Origin: a virus
Virus record (IMG/VR): IMGVR_UViG_3300044225_005156
Location: 1 to 21,242 of that record
DNA: 21,242 nt
Strand: one strand, 5' to 3'
The first letter of the stretch is position 1. The number at the start of each line of letters is the position of its first letter. The translations under genes were made by a program, and so were the position numbers. A model generated the notes under the pieces. It saw only the letters and a list, made by a program, of their open reading frames with translations, made no database searches and had not been told where the DNA came from. Of the stretch, positions 14,829 through 21,242 are shown one piece after another.

Positions 14829-15394
14829 AAGAACCATATTTAACAGAGCTACCTGGATTCATAGATTTAGATTATATGAAAGGCATAGCAGATAATATGC
14901 TTACTGATGAATGGAAAAGTTTATCAGATGTTGAAGCACTAGCAATATATACAGATGTGAAGGTTGTTGATGTAGAAGCAGATGATTATCTAAAGGGTAT
15001 AAGAGACAAGTATCCTAAATTAAAGAATCATATTAAATTAATGAAATGTAGTAAAGGATCTTGGCCAATACATATTGATGCTCATAGGAGTTCCGCAATA
15101 AGCATACCTGTTACTAACTGTGACAATACTAAGACCACAAAGTTTTTTACTGGTGGAGAGATAGCAGAAGAAATTTATGACCAATTCGGGGATAAAAAAG
15201 GCATATGGCAATCCAACGAATGGTTGACTTATGTTGAAAATGCTGAACTTGCTTGTGAACATGCTACAGTTATGCCTACTTTAATAAACACTAAAGTACC
15301 CCATCAAATAGTTAACAGTACTGATTCTATAAGAGTAATTTTTAGTTGGGCATACGAGGCGCCGTACGCAGAGGCAGTTGCGGATCTTACCTAA
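14825..15394 (+). CDS. 2OG-Fe(II) oxygenase-like protein
   Basis: This 189-residue protein has PIHIDAHRSSAISIPVTNCD giving H83-I-D85 as the first two iron ligands. PTLINTKVPHQIVNSTDSIRVIFSW supplies H160 and R170, so the His-Asp-His triad and the 2-oxoglutarate arginine are all present with normal spacing. The N-terminus (LTELPGFIDLDYM) is a typical lead-in of these phage oxygenases. It overlaps the upstream oxygenase by ATGA and its TAA shares one base with the next gene's ATG, so the run is tightly coupled. Substrates of such enzymes range from protein side chains to sugars and amino acids. Context favours a tailoring step on whatever the nearby aminotransferase and radical SAM genes make. 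Confidence 0.75.
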   Translation: MKEPYLTELPGFIDLDYMKGIADNMLTDEWKSLSDVEALAIYTDVKVVDVEADDYLKGIRDKYPKLKNHIKLMKCSKGSWPIHIDAHRSSAISIPVTNCDNTKTTKFFTGGEIAEEIYDQFGDKKGIWQSNEWLTYVENAELACEHATVMPTLINTKVPHQIVNSTDSIRVIFSWAYEAPYAEAVADLT

Positions 15395-16017
15395 TGCCAA
15401 CACAATATCCGGTCAATAAAAATCTCACAGATTATGAGATTAGGTTACCTAATTTTTGGAATAAAATTTATCACGAAGGAAATCCTGCTTGGGGTAAAGC
15501 ACCGGCTAATGTATTAGAAAAGTTTATAAATTTTTTTCCTAAAGGAGGAAAAATTTTAGATGTAGGTTGCGGTGAAGGCAGGAACAGTATTCCTTTAAGT
15601 AAAAAAGGCTTTACAGTACACGGTATAGATATTTCAAGAACAGCAATTAAAATTGCTGAAGAAAAGAAAAGTGATTGTACATTTGATTGTATAGATATAT
15701 TTAAAATTGACACAAATGAAAAATATAATGTCATCATAGACTTTGGTTTATATCATTTTGTACCTCACGAATTAAGGCAAAAGTATGCTGATATTATTTA
15801 CAAAATGTTAGATCAAGAAGGAATATATTGTAATCAATCCGGTAGGTTAGAAAATAAATTAGGTAGCGTGGATTATACTCCTCCACAGCTAGAAGAACAA
15901 GATATGTTAGATACATTTAAAAATTTTGATATTTTATTATTAGAAAAGGAGACTTTACCTTCTTTTAGTGATTATTGGGCATATCCTTGTTGGAATATGG
16001 TGGCAAAAATAAAATGA
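15394..16017 (+). CDS. Class I SAM-dependent methyltransferase (TehB/thiopurine type)
   Basis: The 207-residue product begins with an FWNKIYHEGNPAWGKAP stretch (21-37) typical of the small-molecule methyltransferase group around TehB. GGKILDVGCGEGRNSIPL (51-68) is a textbook SAM-binding motif I. VHGIDIS puts the ribose-binding acid at D79, and IDFGLYHFV follows as motif IV. The set of motifs is intact. The open frame extends back to 15346, but ATG at 15394 is used because it overlaps the preceding TAA by one base, consistent with the packing of the block. It overlaps the next gene by ATGA. It probably methylates a small molecule; the TehB resemblance does not mean tellurite resistance. Confidence 0.8.
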   Translation: MPTQYPVNKNLTDYEIRLPNFWNKIYHEGNPAWGKAPANVLEKFINFFPKGGKILDVGCGEGRNSIPLSKKGFTVHGIDISRTAIKIAEEKKSDCTFDCIDIFKIDTNEKYNVIIDFGLYHFVPHELRQKYADIIYKMLDQEGIYCNQSGRLENKLGSVDYTPPQLEEQDMLDTFKNFDILLLEKETLPSFSDYWAYPCWNMVAKIK

Positions 16018-17510
16018 ATTACGCAGTAATTTTTAATGAAAGTGGAGACGATATCATTAGACGTACTATGGGTGCGTATAAAATTGCTGATATGATGCGT
16101 TCGCAATCATGGACTGTTGAGGTAATAGATTGGTTATCTAGGTGGACAGATAAGGAAGTGAAACAATTTGTAGATTCTTTACCTTATAAAGTTGATTTAT
16201 TTGCTTTTGGTAATCTATGGATGAACGACGAAATGGTCCTAAATAAAATTAATTTTTTAAAAAAAGAATATCCAGGTGCTAAAATATTGATGGGAGGACC
16301 CAAACCTTATCAAATGGATTATGGAGCAGACTGTATGGTATTCGGTTATAGTGAACATGCCATTACTCCTGTGTTAGAATGGATGTTTAGAGGCGGACCA
16401 GAGCCAATAGGAAAATATCCTGATTGGGCACCTAATAGCTTATTAATAGATGCCAATCATCATTATAAAGGTTTAGTAATAGACAAGTATGATTGTAATT
16501 ATCACCCTAATGATTTCATAGAACCACACGAAGCCCTTACTTTAGAATGTACTAGGGGTTGTAGATTTAAATGTAAGTATTGTAATTACGCTTTCCTAGC
16601 TGTTAAAGAAGATTACAGCAGAAGCTCTGATGATTTGTATAACGAATTAATGACAAACTATGAAAAATGGGGAACTACTAATTATATTATCGGTGATGAT
16701 ACTTTTAATGACAGAGATAATAAAATAGAGAAATTAGCAAAAGCAGTAGAAGTTTTACCTTTCAAGGCTAATTTTACTTCTTTTATTAGAGCTGATTTAT
16801 TGATATCAAGACCACAGCAAATAGAATTACTTTGTAGAGCAAGGGTATGGGGACATTTTTATGGTATAGAAACATTTCATCCATTGGCCGCTAAATGTAT
16901 TGGAAAAGGAATGGATCCAAAAAGAGTAAAAGAAGGGTTACTATGGATTAGAGATCAATTCAATAATAGGCTTGGATTGTATAGAGGTACTATTGGTATG
17001 ATAGCAGGGTTGCCATATGAACCGGTTAGTCATTGGTACGAAAGCATTGATTGGCTCAATAAGAATTGGGATAGCTATTGGTATTGGGGATTACATATAA
17101 GCAAAGATAAGGATAACACCACACAAAGTGATTTTAGCGTAGACGCAGAAAAGTACGGTTACGTCGAAACAAAAAACAAAGAATTATTAGATTGGGCATA
17201 TAGCAAAGGATATAATAATCCTGATTCAAAAGGAAGGCTGAATAATAAATTAGATAATAGACCGTTAGTATGGGAAAGCGAATGGAGTAACTTTAGAGAA
17301 GCTACAGAATTCAGCGAAATGTTTATGGAAAAATATTTTTTTAAACAAAAACTATCTAATTTTGATATGACAGAATACATAGCAAAATTGCCTTTGGACG
17401 AACTGCTAGGCATGACACTAGATGAAATGTATATAAAAAGAGGATACAGTAAAATAAATAGGCAAAGAATCGAAGAATATAAACAAAAAAAATTAAATTT
17501 ATTTAAATAA
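16014..17510 (+). CDS. B12-binding-domain-type radical SAM protein
   Basis: Starting at ATG 16014, which overlaps the methyltransferase stop by ATGA, the protein has 498 residues. The N-terminal 120 residues look like a Rossmann-type cobalamin-binding-like domain: NYAVIFNESGDDII, VDLFAFGNLWM, AKILMGGPKPYQ, then CMVFGYSEHAI. The B12 histidine motif DxHxxG is not obvious, so cobalamin binding is uncertain. LECTRGCRFKCKYCNY follows, with C183, C187 and C190 as the CxxxCxxC iron-sulphur ligands and an extra C179. A TIM-barrel-like region with IIGDDTFND and FYGIETFHP runs to about 330. The charged C-terminus ends KQKKLNLFK. Relatives methylate unactivated carbons or rearrange carbon skeletons. The substrate is not visible here. 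Confidence 0.8.
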   Translation: MNYAVIFNESGDDIIRRTMGAYKIADMMRSQSWTVEVIDWLSRWTDKEVKQFVDSLPYKVDLFAFGNLWMNDEMVLNKINFLKKEYPGAKILMGGPKPYQMDYGADCMVFGYSEHAITPVLEWMFRGGPEPIGKYPDWAPNSLLIDANHHYKGLVIDKYDCNYHPNDFIEPHEALTLECTRGCRFKCKYCNYAFLAVKEDYSRSSDDLYNELMTNYEKWGTTNYIIGDDTFNDRDNKIEKLAKAVEVLPFKANFTSFIRADLLISRPQQIELLCRARVWGHFYGIETFHPLAAKCIGKGMDPKRVKEGLLWIRDQFNNRLGLYRGTIGMIAGLPYEPVSHWYESIDWLNKNWDSYWYWGLHISKDKDNTTQSDFSVDAEKYGYVETKNKELLDWAYSKGYNNPDSKGRLNNKLDNRPLVWESEWSNFREATEFSEMFMEKYFFKQKLSNFDMTEYIAKLPLDELLGMTLDEMYIKRGYSKINRQRIEEYKQKKLNLFK

Positions 17511-18201
17511 TTTGTTTTTCTATTTGCTCGTCAATGTGTAAATCTAATTTTGGTGCTAAATTAATATTCAAAACAAATCTATCAACTTCGTTATGTTGAT
17601 TGACAGCACCGTGAGGTTTGCCTACATCTAAATATCTTAATTTTTCCGATCTCTCGAAATGATAATCTTCCCCTAAAACCCGCCACACGTAATCAACTCC
17701 AGGAGTGATACATAAATGTAATCTTATGCCTCTATACCAAGGATAGTCTAAATGACTGGTTTGCTCTCTACTTAAAAGATTATGTCCTGCTTCTAGTTTT
17801 ATTAATCTTATTTGTGTGACATTGCCTCTAAATTTACTGACCACCTCATCTAAGTAATCAAACCAAGCAGGAGTTTTTTCAGTGTATTCTAAATCTATTT
17901 GTTCATTCTTATTACTGTGGGTGTGTACATTACTAGATAGGCCTTCTGATAACGGCTCTGTACTAGCCTTTTTACATTTAAAACATAAACCGTAATAACC
18001 AGGAACTTTTATAACGCCTGCCCTACCAGCATCAACAGTATAGGGTATCATTTGAAAATTTTGTAAAGTATTTTTAATGCCTTCATCTAATTTGTTTAAA
18101 TCTATGTTGTATTTGTCAGGTAGATCGGTAACGTTAAACTTGCTTATTTGATAATCAGTGTGGGGTTGATATAATTCTTGCCATTTGTTTACATCATACA
18201 T
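17503..18201 (-). CDS. 2OG-Fe(II) oxygenase-like protein (AspH-type)
   Basis: This 232-residue protein has RLIKLEAGHNLLSREQTSHLDYPWY with H150-L-D152. Later YLDVGKPHGAVNQHNEVDRFVLNINL gives H197 as the distal ligand and R208 as the 2-oxoglutarate arginine, so the active-site set is complete. The G-x-H-x-L/D layout and R-L-H-L-C-I resemble aspartyl beta-hydroxylase-like oxygenases. It is the only minus-strand gene between two plus-strand blocks, with its own promoter-like box and leader; its 3' end overlaps the convergent radical SAM gene by 8 nt. Two cysteines in GLCFKCKK (72-79) might form an extra metal or disulphide site. Its separate promoter could allow different timing from the plus-strand oxygenases. 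Confidence 0.75.
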   Translation of the reverse strand: MYDVNKWQELYQPHTDYQISKFNVTDLPDKYNIDLNKLDEGIKNTLQNFQMIPYTVDAGRAGVIKVPGYYGLCFKCKKASTEPLSEGLSSNVHTHSNKNEQIDLEYTEKTPAWFDYLDEVVSKFRGNVTQIRLIKLEAGHNLLSREQTSHLDYPWYRGIRLHLCITPGVDYVWRVLGEDYHFERSEKLRYLDVGKPHGAVNQHNEVDRFVLNINLAPKLDLHIDEQIEKQII

Positions 18202-18235
18202 ATTGGAAACCTATTATGCTTTTCATTATATTTAG
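18202..18235 (-). promoter_or_regulatory. Late-promoter-like box and shared leader
   Basis: On the minus strand CTAAATAT (18235-18228) is followed by AATGAAAA and then GCATAATAGGTTTCCAAT directly before ATG 18201. The box matches TATAAATA only in its TAAATA part, but the leader closely repeats that of the 12016 gene, which has an exact box at the same relative place. Together they suggest a working promoter. Confidence 0.4.
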
Positions 18236-18239
18236 TGTT

Positions 18240-18247
18240 TATAAATA
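18240..18247 (+). promoter_or_regulatory. T4-type late promoter (exact TATAAATA)
   Basis: TATAAATA at 18240-18247 equals the T4 late-promoter consensus. It lies in the divergent gap, 15 bases before the ATG at 18263, so the transcript leader would be about 10 nt. It would drive the radical SAM, GMP reductase and ligase genes. The ATG at 18250 leads only to an immediate stop (TAA), so translation from it is not expected. Confidence 0.6.
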
Positions 18248-18262
18248 CTATGAGATTCATAC

Positions 18263-19195
18263 ATGATTAATGATTTTGATATATCCAAACTAAATTACTA
18301 CGAACAAGAAGCAGAAGACTGTACATTTTTTGACGTGGTAGCTGACATTACGCACAGGTGTAACATGACCTGTAAAAATTGTTATCTACCTAACAGAACC
18401 TTTCCTGACATGGAGTTCGAAAAATTTAAGGCTTTTATAAAAAGGTTAAAGCGTCCAGTAATGATTAGACTGGTTGGTGCTGAGCCAACTCTACATCCAC
18501 AATTATTAGACTTTATTAATACAACGTTCGAGCATGGACATAATGCTATTCTAGTAACGAACGGTTTAAGATTGTCTAGTGCTAACTTTGTAAAAAAAAT
18601 AAAAGATACAGGACTAAAACATTTATATATTAGTCTAAATGGCATAGACAATGACGATTGGTATCAAGAAATTGACGAGATGCGTTGTGCTGATAAAAAA
18701 ATAAAAGCAGTAAAGAATACAAAAAATGATTTCAATCTAAACTTTGGAATCATAATTGTAAAAGGAATAAATGAGGAAGTACCTTCTAGAGCACATGATT
18801 TAATTAAAAGAGAAGCTATTCCTGATGTAACTTTACGTTTTAAAAACGTTGGTCAGCTAGGTAGATATCAAAAAGAAAAAGACGAAAATTTAAAAATGAA
18901 AGACATGGTAAAACTAATAGGATCACAATTAGGTTATACTGAAGATTATATTTGGAGCCATTATGGTAAGCCACATAGATATAGTAAAGTAGTAGAACCT
19001 GGCACTATTGAATTTCCTTTGGATCCTAATAACAAAGATAGATACAAAGGGCAATGGGTAAAGATCACTGATTGGGATACAGACAACGAACAAGGTATTC
19101 CAGATCCTGGAAGCATCAGACGAGGAAGAATTACACAAGAATGGAAAGTAGCACCGTTCTATGAACATGCTAAAATAAACGAAAATGGATATTAA
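18263..19195 (+). CDS. Radical SAM protein (MoaA/PqqE-like core)
   Basis: This is a 310-residue protein. DITHRCNMTCKNCYLP gives C33, C37 and C40 of the CxxxCxxC iron-sulphur motif. IRLVGAEPTLHPQLLDFI carries the GAEP SAM-contact variant, and ILVTNGLRLS and LYISLNGIDNDDW follow as the next barrel strands. The layout resembles the short MoaA-like radical SAM core without a cysteine-rich C-terminal domain: I see only one further cysteine (MRCADKK) and no SPASM motif. The reaction is unassigned. It starts the rightmost plus-strand block behind an exact TATAAATA, and its stop overlaps the GMP reductase start by 11 nt. The other two radical SAM proteins here have different lengths and extra domains, so all three likely catalyse different steps. 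Confidence 0.8.
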   Translation: MINDFDISKLNYYEQEAEDCTFFDVVADITHRCNMTCKNCYLPNRTFPDMEFEKFKAFIKRLKRPVMIRLVGAEPTLHPQLLDFINTTFEHGHNAILVTNGLRLSSANFVKKIKDTGLKHLYISLNGIDNDDWYQEIDEMRCADKKIKAVKNTKNDFNLNFGIIIVKGINEEVPSRAHDLIKREAIPDVTLRFKNVGQLGRYQKEKDENLKMKDMVKLIGSQLGYTEDYIWSHYGKPHRYSKVVEPGTIEFPLDPNNKDRYKGQWVKITDWDTDNEQGIPDPGSIRRGRITQEWKVAPFYEHAKINENGY

Positions 19196-20225
19196 AGTTA
19201 AAGAAGTCACTAAATTAGATTTTAAAGATGTCTTGATAGAACCACGTGAAGCATCTAAATCACTCACACGTAAAGATATAAACATAGAGATTGACTGGTT
19301 AGATACTACAGTACATCCTATAGCTATTGCTAATATGACAAGCACTGGCACATATAAGATAGCAAACATACTAACACCAATGCGTTTTTTCACTTTTATA
19401 CACAAAGAATATACGTTAGAAGAACATTTAAACAACCTTCAAGAAATAAAGGATAGAAGATATATTGCCATTACAAGCGGTGTACGTCCCAAGGACAGAG
19501 AAAAGACTATAAAAATTATATCTCATTTTCCAGACGTAGGGATTATTAATATTGATATTGCTAATGTGTATGCTAATGTTGAAGGAATGGTAGAAACAAT
19601 AAAACAATTTAGAAAAGAATTTCCACACATAAAAATTTGTGCTGGAAACATAGCAACTCCGTCAGTAATTAAAAAACTAGCAATGGCAGGAGCAAATTTA
19701 ATAAAGGTAGGTGTAGGCAGTGGAGCGGCTTGTAAAACGAGATCAGAAGTCGGAGTCGGTGTACCACAATTGAGTGCTATAATGGATTGTTATCCTGAAG
19801 CAACAAAATTTGGTTTGGATATTGTTTCTGATGGAGGTTGTGTGACTCCGGGTGATGTTGCGAAAGCAATAGGAGCAGGAGCCAAAATTGTTATGATAGC
19901 GGGTATGGTAAGTGGTAGTGATGAGTGTGATAACCAGGTAGAAATAGATGGAAAACACTATGTAAATTTATATGGATTGGGCAGTACCAAAATGTACAAT
20001 AAAACAAATCCAGACGAAATGGATTACAAACCCAACGAAGGTAGAGACTTGTTAATACCCTGTAAAGGGCCTATTAAACGCATTTTAAAGCAGTTACAAG
20101 GGGGTTTAAGGAGTACATGTACGTATGTAGGCGCAGAACACATAAACCGCTTATATGAGCTTTGCACGTTCGTTAAAGTGAATAATCAAATCAATAATAG
20201 TTTGGAAAGATATGAAAATGATTGA
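19185..20225 (+). CDS. guaC: GMP reductase (IMPDH/GMPR family)
   Basis: At 346 residues this matches the usual GMP reductase length and lacks the CBS insert typical of IMP dehydrogenase. GVGSGAACKTR holds the catalytic cysteine C183 with T185 in the position conserved in GMP reductases, and VGVGVPQLSAI follows as expected. SDGGCVTPGDVAKAIGAGA with MIAGMVSG is the phosphate-binding region. NEGRDLLIPCKGP and GGLRSTCTYVGA match the C-terminal family signature. The enzyme converts GMP to IMP using NADPH, with loss of ammonia. The normal second residue of the C-T-T loop is Lys here. It overlaps its neighbours by 11 and 14 nt. It might return guanine nucleotides freed by glycosyl transfer or host breakdown to the purine pool; that role is inference. 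Confidence 0.85.
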   Translation: MDIKVKEVTKLDFKDVLIEPREASKSLTRKDINIEIDWLDTTVHPIAIANMTSTGTYKIANILTPMRFFTFIHKEYTLEEHLNNLQEIKDRRYIAITSGVRPKDREKTIKIISHFPDVGIINIDIANVYANVEGMVETIKQFRKEFPHIKICAGNIATPSVIKKLAMAGANLIKVGVGSGAACKTRSEVGVGVPQLSAIMDCYPEATKFGLDIVSDGGCVTPGDVAKAIGAGAKIVMIAGMVSGSDECDNQVEIDGKHYVNLYGLGSTKMYNKTNPDEMDYKPNEGRDLLIPCKGPIKRILKQLQGGLRSTCTYVGAEHINRLYELCTFVKVNNQINNSLERYEND

Positions 20226-20922
20226 TTTTGGAAAGATTTTGGAAGAGGGTGTAACCATTTCTAGTAGTGGCACAACAGGTCCATCCAAAGAAATTTTTAG
20301 GTCTCCTGAAAACCTAAAGGCGGCAAATAAGGTAGCCGTAGAAGCCCAAAAGATATCTGTGTCAAGTAAAATTTTGACTGTTACAAGAATGACCCATGCT
20401 GGTGGCTTGTTAGCACAAAGTTTACCTGCTTTCAGTGTAAACGCAGAAGTGACAGTTCTTAATAAATTTAATCCTTTTACTTTTTTAAAAAATTTCCAAC
20501 ACTATACTCATACGTTTTTAGCACCTGCTCAGATGACAGCTTTGATGAACACAAAAGGATTTACAGATTGTGATCTATCTGGAAAAAGAATATTAGGTGG
20601 TAGTGATCCTGTATCTTGGGAAATGATAGAGGCGTTTGTTAAAAGAGGAGCAATAGTACAACCTAATTGGGGAATGAGTGAAATAGGACCTATTACTATA
20701 AACATAGAATTCGATAACTTAGAATATGTAGAATATGTAAAACAAAGATGTTTTGAAGGATATACAATTTTAGGAAACAAATTTTACTGTGATTGGAAAA
20801 TAGTTGACCATGAACTTTATGTAAAAGGAGATACTTGTATATACGATGATTGGTTTGCCACCGGTGACATAGTTGCTTTAGACATGGGCAACAGAATGTA
20901 TTATTTAGGTAGGAGAGATTAA
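20212..20922 (+). CDS. Minimal ANL-type AMP-forming ligase (short)
   Basis: This protein has 236 residues against about 450-600 for ordinary acyl-CoA synthetases or adenylation domains. It nevertheless carries the core motifs in order: the ATP loop SSSGTTGPSK (17-26), a THAGGLL region, PNWGMSEIGP (151-160, motif A5), FATGDIVAL with T217-G-D219 (A7), and GRRD (233-236, A8) as the last residues. The usual 150 or so N-terminal residues and the whole C-terminal domain with its catalytic lysine are absent. The ends are clean start and stop codons within a tight overlap, so it does not look like a broken gene. It may activate a carboxylate as an acyl-AMP for a partner carrier or transferase. GGAAAG precedes the ATG; a second ATG lies two codons in. 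Confidence 0.75.
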   Translation: MKMIDFGKILEEGVTISSSGTTGPSKEIFRSPENLKAANKVAVEAQKISVSSKILTVTRMTHAGGLLAQSLPAFSVNAEVTVLNKFNPFTFLKNFQHYTHTFLAPAQMTALMNTKGFTDCDLSGKRILGGSDPVSWEMIEAFVKRGAIVQPNWGMSEIGPITINIEFDNLEYVEYVKQRCFEGYTILGNKFYCDWKIVDHELYVKGDTCIYDDWFATGDIVALDMGNRMYYLGRRD

Positions 20923-20923
20923 A

Positions 20924-21242
20924 ATGGAAGACTGTATATTTAAATTTTCAATGGAACATGATAAAGAAAAATTATTAGAGGAATCTAAAGTATTTAGATA
21001 TCAACCTATTAATAAGGAAACTCTTACATGGATATATAACGAAGGAATAGAATACAATGATGATCTATCATTTATTGACAAAGACGACAAATGGTGGACA
21101 GAGCAAGAATCATGGACAGCATCAAGAGAACCAAAAGTAACAGATTTTGATCTGACAGAAAGTAGACGTCTTAAAGCATTATTTCAAAAAGTTTGTGATA
21201 CTGATGATATAAAAGCTAGTTTTCTTACACAAAAACAAGTCT
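20924..21242 (+). CDS. Unrecognised protein, 5' part only (runs off window)
   Basis: ATG at 20924 opens a frame with no stop through base 21242, giving 106 residues of an incomplete protein. AGGAGAG (20911-20917) lies seven bases upstream, a good ribosome binding site, and the upstream stop ends two bases before this ATG. The visible part is acidic and Trp-rich (TWIYNEG, DKWWTEQESW), with no membrane segment or catalytic motif. The KASFLTQKQV near the edge faintly resembles the strand before the HxD motif in the neighbouring oxygenases. A fifth 2OG oxygenase is therefore possible, but the defining residues would lie outside the window. Confidence 0.5.
   Translation, partial: MEDCIFKFSMEHDKEKLLEESKVFRYQPINKETLTWIYNEGIEYNDDLSFIDKDDKWWTEQESWTASREPKVTDFDLTESRRLKALFQKVCDTDDIKASFLTQKQV

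Noticed and set aside
15394-16017. Tellurite resistance gene tehB
   Set aside because: Only the general small-molecule methyltransferase pattern is shared; no other resistance gene is nearby, and the context is biosynthetic.
17480-17520. A+T-only inverted-repeat-like stretch with A and T tracts at the convergent junction, possible bidirectional terminator
   Set aside because: The arms do not pair cleanly and contain almost no G or C, and the sequence is coding for both genes; base composition alone can explain it.
19185-20225. IMP dehydrogenase
   Set aside because: Length without a CBS insert, the G-S-G-x-x-C-x-T-R loop and the C-terminal STCTYVGA signature fit GMP reductase better.
1-21242. 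Bacterial capsule or O-antigen chromosomal locus
   Set aside because: No flippase, polymerase, export or priming transferase genes; the fibre-type genes, extreme overlap and T4-type late boxes favour a phage.
1-21242. tRNA genes, CRISPR arrays, insertion sequences or attachment sites
   Set aside because: No cloverleaf-like stretch, regularly spaced repeats, transposase or flanking direct repeats were found on reading; a covariance-model tRNA scan was not possible here.

Overview
This A+T-rich, extremely gene-dense window looks like part of a tailed-phage genome, most likely a T4-like marine myovirus of the cyanophage/pelagiphage type. The evidence is a block of virion and tail-fibre-type genes at the left end, almost no intergenic space (genes repeatedly overlap by 4, 8 or 11 nt), and TATAAATA-like boxes of the T4 late-promoter type at the divergent gene junctions. 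No tRNA, rRNA, CRISPR array or insertion sequence was seen. The host cannot be read from the sequence; a SAR11-like or other marine bacterium is an inference from the company these genes usually keep.

Layout. (1) 1-1618, + strand: the 3' end of a structural protein, a tail-fibre-like virion protein, and a small protein of the kind found beside such genes. (2) 1611-5476, +: two tandem DTD-motif glycosyltransferase-like genes, an unrecognised 172-aa protein, a 58-aa ORF, and two tandem DGD-motif glycosyltransferase-like genes. (3) 5454-8442, -: a radical SAM protein, a NodU/CmcH-type carbamoyltransferase and a methyltransferase-like protein. (4) 8514-9209, +: an SGNH/GDSL hydrolase. (5) 9193-12016, -: a nitroreductase-like flavoprotein, a GT-B-like glycosyltransferase and a DegT/DnrJ-type aminotransferase. 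(6) 12079-17510, +: a 2OG-Fe(II) oxygenase, a GNAT-like protein, a small membrane protein, a class IV aminotransferase, two more 2OG oxygenases, a SAM methyltransferase and a B12-binding-type radical SAM protein. (7) 17503-18201, -: a fourth 2OG oxygenase. (8) 18263-21242, +: a third radical SAM protein, a GMP reductase, a very short ANL-type AMP-forming ligase and an unfinished unknown gene.

Taken together, about 20 consecutive genes encode enzymes for building and decorating a glycan or small molecule: amino transfer, glycosyl transfer, carbamoylation, methylation, hydroxylation, acylation or deacylation, radical chemistry and adenylation. There are no replication or packaging genes among them. 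Their position next to the tail-fibre genes and behind late-type promoters suggests late expression and modification of virion fibres or the host surface, or synthesis of a specialised metabolite. The substrate and product are not visible in the sequence.
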